Positions 61,527 to 64,000 of a DNA stretch of 64,000 nt are shown piece after piece (the first letter of the stretch is position 1; the number at the start of each line of letters is the position of its first letter). The stretch comes from CAYMDD01 sp964409675. GTDB lineage: Bacteria; Pseudomonadota; Alphaproteobacteria; Rickettsiales; SXRF01. A program made the position numbers and the translations under genes. The stretch spans positions 13,525-77,524 of the forward strand of contig CAYPEF010000001.1 in the NCBI GenBank assembly GCA_964409675.1, given 5' to 3'. The notes beneath the pieces are model-generated. The model worked only from the letters and a program-made list of their open reading frames with translations, was not told the origin of the DNA and ran no database searches.

Positions 61527-63026
61527 TTACGACGGGTCGTAATACCCGCCGCCGCGGTCTTTCGCCAAGTCCTTGAACTGGGTGAGATTTCCATCAAAGT
61601 ACACCCGCACGTTGCCAATCGCCCCTTGCCGGTGCTTGGCGATGATCACTTCCGCCACGTTATGCACCCGGCTCATATCCTCCTGCCATTTGGCATACTT
61701 GGCCTCATCATCCATCGAAGGCTCGGAGCGGCCAATGTAATATTCCTCGCGGAAAATAAACAGCACCACGTCCGCATCCTGCTCGATGGAGCCGGATTCA
61801 CGCAAATCCGAGAGCAGGGGCCGCTTATCCTCGCGCGATTCCACCGCGCGGGAAAGCTGCGAGAGCGCAATCACCGGAATATCCAGCTCCTTGGCGATGG
61901 CCTTCAACCCCTGCGTAATCTCGGAAACCTCCTGCACGCGGTTTTCATTGGCCTTCGTGGAAGACCCGCGCACCAGCTGCAAATAATCCACCACCAGTAG
62001 CCCGAGATTGCCGGTGCGCTTAAGCCTGCGCGCCCGCGTACGCAGGCCCGCGATGGAAAGCGCCGGCGTATCGTCGATATGAAACGGCATCTGCCCCATC
62101 TCGGAACTCACCCGCACCAGATGGTTGAAATCCTCGTGGCTGAGCCCGCCGTGCAACAGCTTGTGCGAAGGCAGGCTGCTCGCCGCCGCCAGCAGACGCG
62201 TGGCCAACTGCTCGCCCGACATTTCGAGCGAGAAGAAACCAACGCTTTTCATCTCTTTCGGCCCCAGCCCCTGGCTTTTCGCCTGCTCGAAAAAACTGCG
62301 GCAGGCGCTATAGGCGATATTGGTGGCGAGTGCGGTCTTGCCCATGGAAGGCCGTCCGGCGAGGATAATCAGGTCCGAGCGCTGCAATCCGCCCAACATG
62401 TCGTTCAGGTCGGTCAGCCCCGTATCGACGCCCACGATGCGCCCGGAATTGCGAAACGCCACTTCCGCGCGCGATACGGCGGCGGCGAGCGACGTGCGAA
62501 TCGGCACGAATCCCTTCTCACCCGTGCCCTCGGCGGAGAGGTTGAACAGCTTCTGCTCCGCCATCTCGATCAGACGGTTGGCAGGCGCGTCGATATCCGG
62601 CGCGTACGCTTGGTTCACCACTTCCTCGCCAATGCCGATCAGCTCGCGCTTGAGCGCAAGGTCGTAAATCATCTGCGCATAATCGCCGACATTAATCACG
62701 TGAATCGCCGCCGCCGCCAGCTTGACCAGGTACGCCGCGCCGCCGACATCGCTCAGCGCGTCGTCCTGCTCGAAATAATGCTTGAGCGTGACGGGGTTCG
62801 CGATCATCCCGCGGTCATTGAATTTCTGGATCGCCTCGAAGATGCGCTTATGCACCGGCTCATAAAAATGCGGCGCGGCGATCTGGTCGCCAATCGCATT
62901 CAGCGCCTCGTTATTCACCAGCAGCGCCCCCAATAACGCCTGCTCGGCCTCCACGTTCGCCGGCGGCTGGCGGTAAGCCAGCGCATCGGTGTCAGATGCA
63001 TTATCGGCAACGAGAGCAACGGTCAT
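61527..63026 (-). CDS. dnaB: Replicative DNA helicase DnaB
   Basis: This 499-residue helicase has the N-terminal DnaB domain (PPANVEAEQALLGALLVNNE). The RecA-like motor has Walker A LAGRPSMGKTALA and the later GLLVVDYLQLVRGS, LSQLSRAVESREDKRPLLSD and LRESGSIEQDADVV. It unwinds DNA at the replication fork. No intein interrupts it. It is followed on the same strand by alr, as in many genomes (dnaB-alr). Confidence 0.97.
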   Translation of the reverse strand: MTVALVADNASDTDALAYRQPPANVEAEQALLGALLVNNEALNAIGDQIAAPHFYEPVHKRIFEAIQKFNDRGMIANPVTLKHYFEQDDALSDVGGAAYLVKLAAAAIHVINVGDYAQMIYDLALKRELIGIGEEVVNQAYAPDIDAPANRLIEMAEQKLFNLSAEGTGEKGFVPIRTSLAAAVSRAEVAFRNSGRIVGVDTGLTDLNDMLGGLQRSDLIILAGRPSMGKTALATNIAYSACRSFFEQAKSQGLGPKEMKSVGFFSLEMSGEQLATRLLAAASSLPSHKLLHGGLSHEDFNHLVRVSSEMGQMPFHIDDTPALSIAGLRTRARRLKRTGNLGLLVVDYLQLVRGSSTKANENRVQEVSEITQGLKAIAKELDIPVIALSQLSRAVESREDKRPLLSDLRESGSIEQDADVVLFIFREEYYIGRSEPSMDDEAKYAKWQEDMSRVHNVAEVIIAKHRQGAIGNVRVYFDGNLTQFKDLAKDRGGGYYDPS

Positions 63027-63128
63027 ATAAGCCTGTCGGGAGTTGGGTAGTTATCTTTCCATAAGCCGCCGCCAAGTGCAAGCGTGCGCTTGATGTGGGA
63101 TCAATTACGCCTATCTTAATCATTATCA

Positions 63129-63204
63129 TCATTGCGAGCGCAAGCGAAGCAATCCAAGCCTCAGCAGGCGGATAGATTGATTGCTTCGCTTGCGCTCGCA
63201 ATGA
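63129..63204. repeat. Perfect 26-base inverted repeat between dnaB and the uracil glycosylase gene
   Basis: Bases 63129-63154 and 63179-63204 are perfect inverted complements, with a 24-base loop. The arms contain ATTGCGAGCGCAAGCGAAGC. It lies between divergent genes, 13 bases before the glycosylase ATG. Similar CATTGCGAGC...AAGCAAT repeats are familiar in draft genomes of alphaproteobacteria and Rickettsiales relatives. Confidence 0.93.
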
Positions 63205-63216
63205 CGAAAAAATCAT

Positions 63217-63747
63217 ATGACGCTTCCGCACACCGATCATTACCTCATCCCCGACCTGCTCGCTCCCAACCTCAAACTGGTGCTGTGCGGCACCGCGCTT
63301 GGCCACCGCTCAGCGCGGGAGCGCGCTTATTACGCCAATCCCGGCAACCAGTTCTGGAAAACCCTACACCGCATTGACTTGACCCCGCGCCAGTTCGCGC
63401 CGAAAGAATACCCGCACCTGCTGCCGCTTAGCATCGGCCTCACCGATTTATGCAAAACCGTCTCCGGCAATGACGACCAGTTGCCCGAAGGCGCCTGGGA
63501 CCCGGAAGCCTTGCGCACAAAAATCCTCCATTACCAGCCGCGCCTGCTGGCCTTCACCAGCAAAACCGGTGCCGAATGTTTTTTCCGCTTTCATTTCAGG
63601 CGCGGCATCCGGGAATACGGCCTGCAGCCGGAACAAATAGGTCAGACGCAACTCTATGTCTGCACCTCCCCCTCCGGCCGCGCCCGCCGCTTCTGGCGCG
63701 AGGATATCTGGCAGGGGCTGGGGAAGCGTGTTCGCGAAATGGCATAA
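63217..63747 (+). CDS. Mismatch-specific uracil/thymine DNA glycosylase (Mug/TDG family)
   Basis: This 176-residue protein has the Mug/TDG active-site region: KLVLCGTALGHRSARERAYY followed by ANPGNQFWKTLHRIDLTP, where NPGNxFW is the family hallmark, and a later YVCTSPSGRARRFW. The S-G-x-A/R stretch corresponds to the intercalation loop. It removes uracil, and possibly thymine, opposite guanine. The start ATG lies right after the inverted repeat. Confidence 0.88.
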   Translation: MTLPHTDHYLIPDLLAPNLKLVLCGTALGHRSARERAYYANPGNQFWKTLHRIDLTPRQFAPKEYPHLLPLSIGLTDLCKTVSGNDDQLPEGAWDPEALRTKILHYQPRLLAFTSKTGAECFFRFHFRRGIREYGLQPEQIGQTQLYVCTSPSGRARRFWREDIWQGLGKRVREMA

Positions 63748-63814
63748 TATTTTCTATCATGCCCGGGCCCGACCCAAGCATCCCTCCCGCCGCGTCTGCG
63801 GTGCAGCAATACCC

Positions 63815-63918
63815 GTCGTCCTCGGCAGCGCGCAGCGCTGTCCGGGGACCCATCTCTCCGCTTGGGCCAGCCGTGAGATGGGTCCCCGGCTCCACCCTAC
63901 GGGTGGCCCGAGGACGAC
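63815..63918. repeat. Interspersed palindromic repeat, GTCGTCCTCGG family, copy 3
   Basis: GTCGTCCTCGG (63815-63825) and CCGAGGACGAC (63908-63918) are perfect inverted complements. Inside are CCGGGGACCCATCTCTCCGC and GAGATGGGTCCCCGG. The layout matches copy 1 at 8223-8330 closely, including the central TTG..CCAGCCG block. It lies downstream of the glycosylase gene. Confidence 0.87.
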
Positions 63919-63969
63919 AAAAGTAAAAAAAACCACTTCCGGCCCCGCTCATTCCCTGCATACTGTCCC

Positions 63970-63987
63970 TCATTGAGCGCTCAATGA
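63970..63987. promoter_or_regulatory. Perfect 18-base palindrome, possible TetR-type operator
   Basis: TCATTGAGCGCTCAATGA is a complete palindrome at the right edge of the window. TetR-family regulators (for example BetI) bind sites of this size and TTGA..TCAA form. The gene it would control lies beyond the window, so the role is inferred. Confidence 0.45.
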
Positions 63988-64000
63988 AATGCATCCGTTG

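Noticed and set aside
61527..63026. Possible intein in dnaB
   Set aside because: The protein is a continuous 499 residues with all helicase motifs at normal spacing and no splicing or endonuclease blocks.

Overview
The window is a 64 kb scaffold piece from a chromosome of moderate-to-high GC. An alphaproteobacterium is indicated by FliX, Usg, a DksA with most zinc cysteines missing, the order thrC then an M16 mitochondrial-processing-type peptidase, SURF1, and sigma-54-type (-24/-12) flagellar promoters. A run of exactly 100 N flanked by the same 55 bases on both sides shows that this is a scaffolded draft assembly, probably from a metagenome. No tRNA, rRNA, CRISPR array, transposase, integrase or phage gene was seen.

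Left part (1-16,000). The window opens with a STAS-fused MlaE lipid-transport permease cut by the edge, then an Hpt phosphotransfer protein. A sulfur-acquisition unit follows (Rrf2 regulator, YezD, anion-selective porin, periplasmic sulfate-binding protein). Next come ovoA (ovothiol biosynthesis), a DUF72 protein, the threonine-to-glycine pair tdh/kbl split by a small GIY-YIG nuclease gene flanked by palindromic repeats, a large membrane glycosyltransferase, an orphan MlaC and a YceI/SRPBCC pair.

Middle (16,000-34,000). Housekeeping genes: cutA, an ABC ATPase, an Asp/Glu racemase, der-bamB-yfgM, an entericidin, trxB, two tandem DUF305 proteins, a peroxiredoxin, SURF1, an M32 carboxypeptidase, thrC and an M16 peptidase. 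Two unrecognised genes lie here, one broken at the assembly gap.

Flagellar region (34,100-55,900). fliX is divergent from a long run of genes: flgI, flgJ-type rod protein, flgN, flgK, flgL, fliW, a TPR-methyltransferase, fliB (flagellin lysine N-methylase), a giant flagellin of 1059 residues, a FlaG-like gene, fliD, fliS, fliK, flgD and a giant flgE of 1025 residues, closed by a strong intrinsic terminator. Four good sigma-54-type promoters precede flgI, fliD, fliK and flgE. The hook (FlgE) and hook-filament junction (FlgK) proteins share an inserted module. The region therefore encodes late flagellar assembly together with a probable flagellin-modification cassette.

Right part (55,900-64,000). 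A small unrecognised protein, usg, a secreted hypothetical, mlaF-mlaE, an acyltransferase, alr, dnaB and a Mug/TDG-type uracil-DNA glycosylase.

The most unusual signal is a set of interspersed palindromic repeats of several families. One copy sits in frame inside alr and adds about 34 codons. A related copy supplies the ribosome-binding site of thrC. Two copies bracket the GIY-YIG gene. This resembles the palindromic elements of Rickettsia in behaviour, although the sequences were not matched to any known family here.
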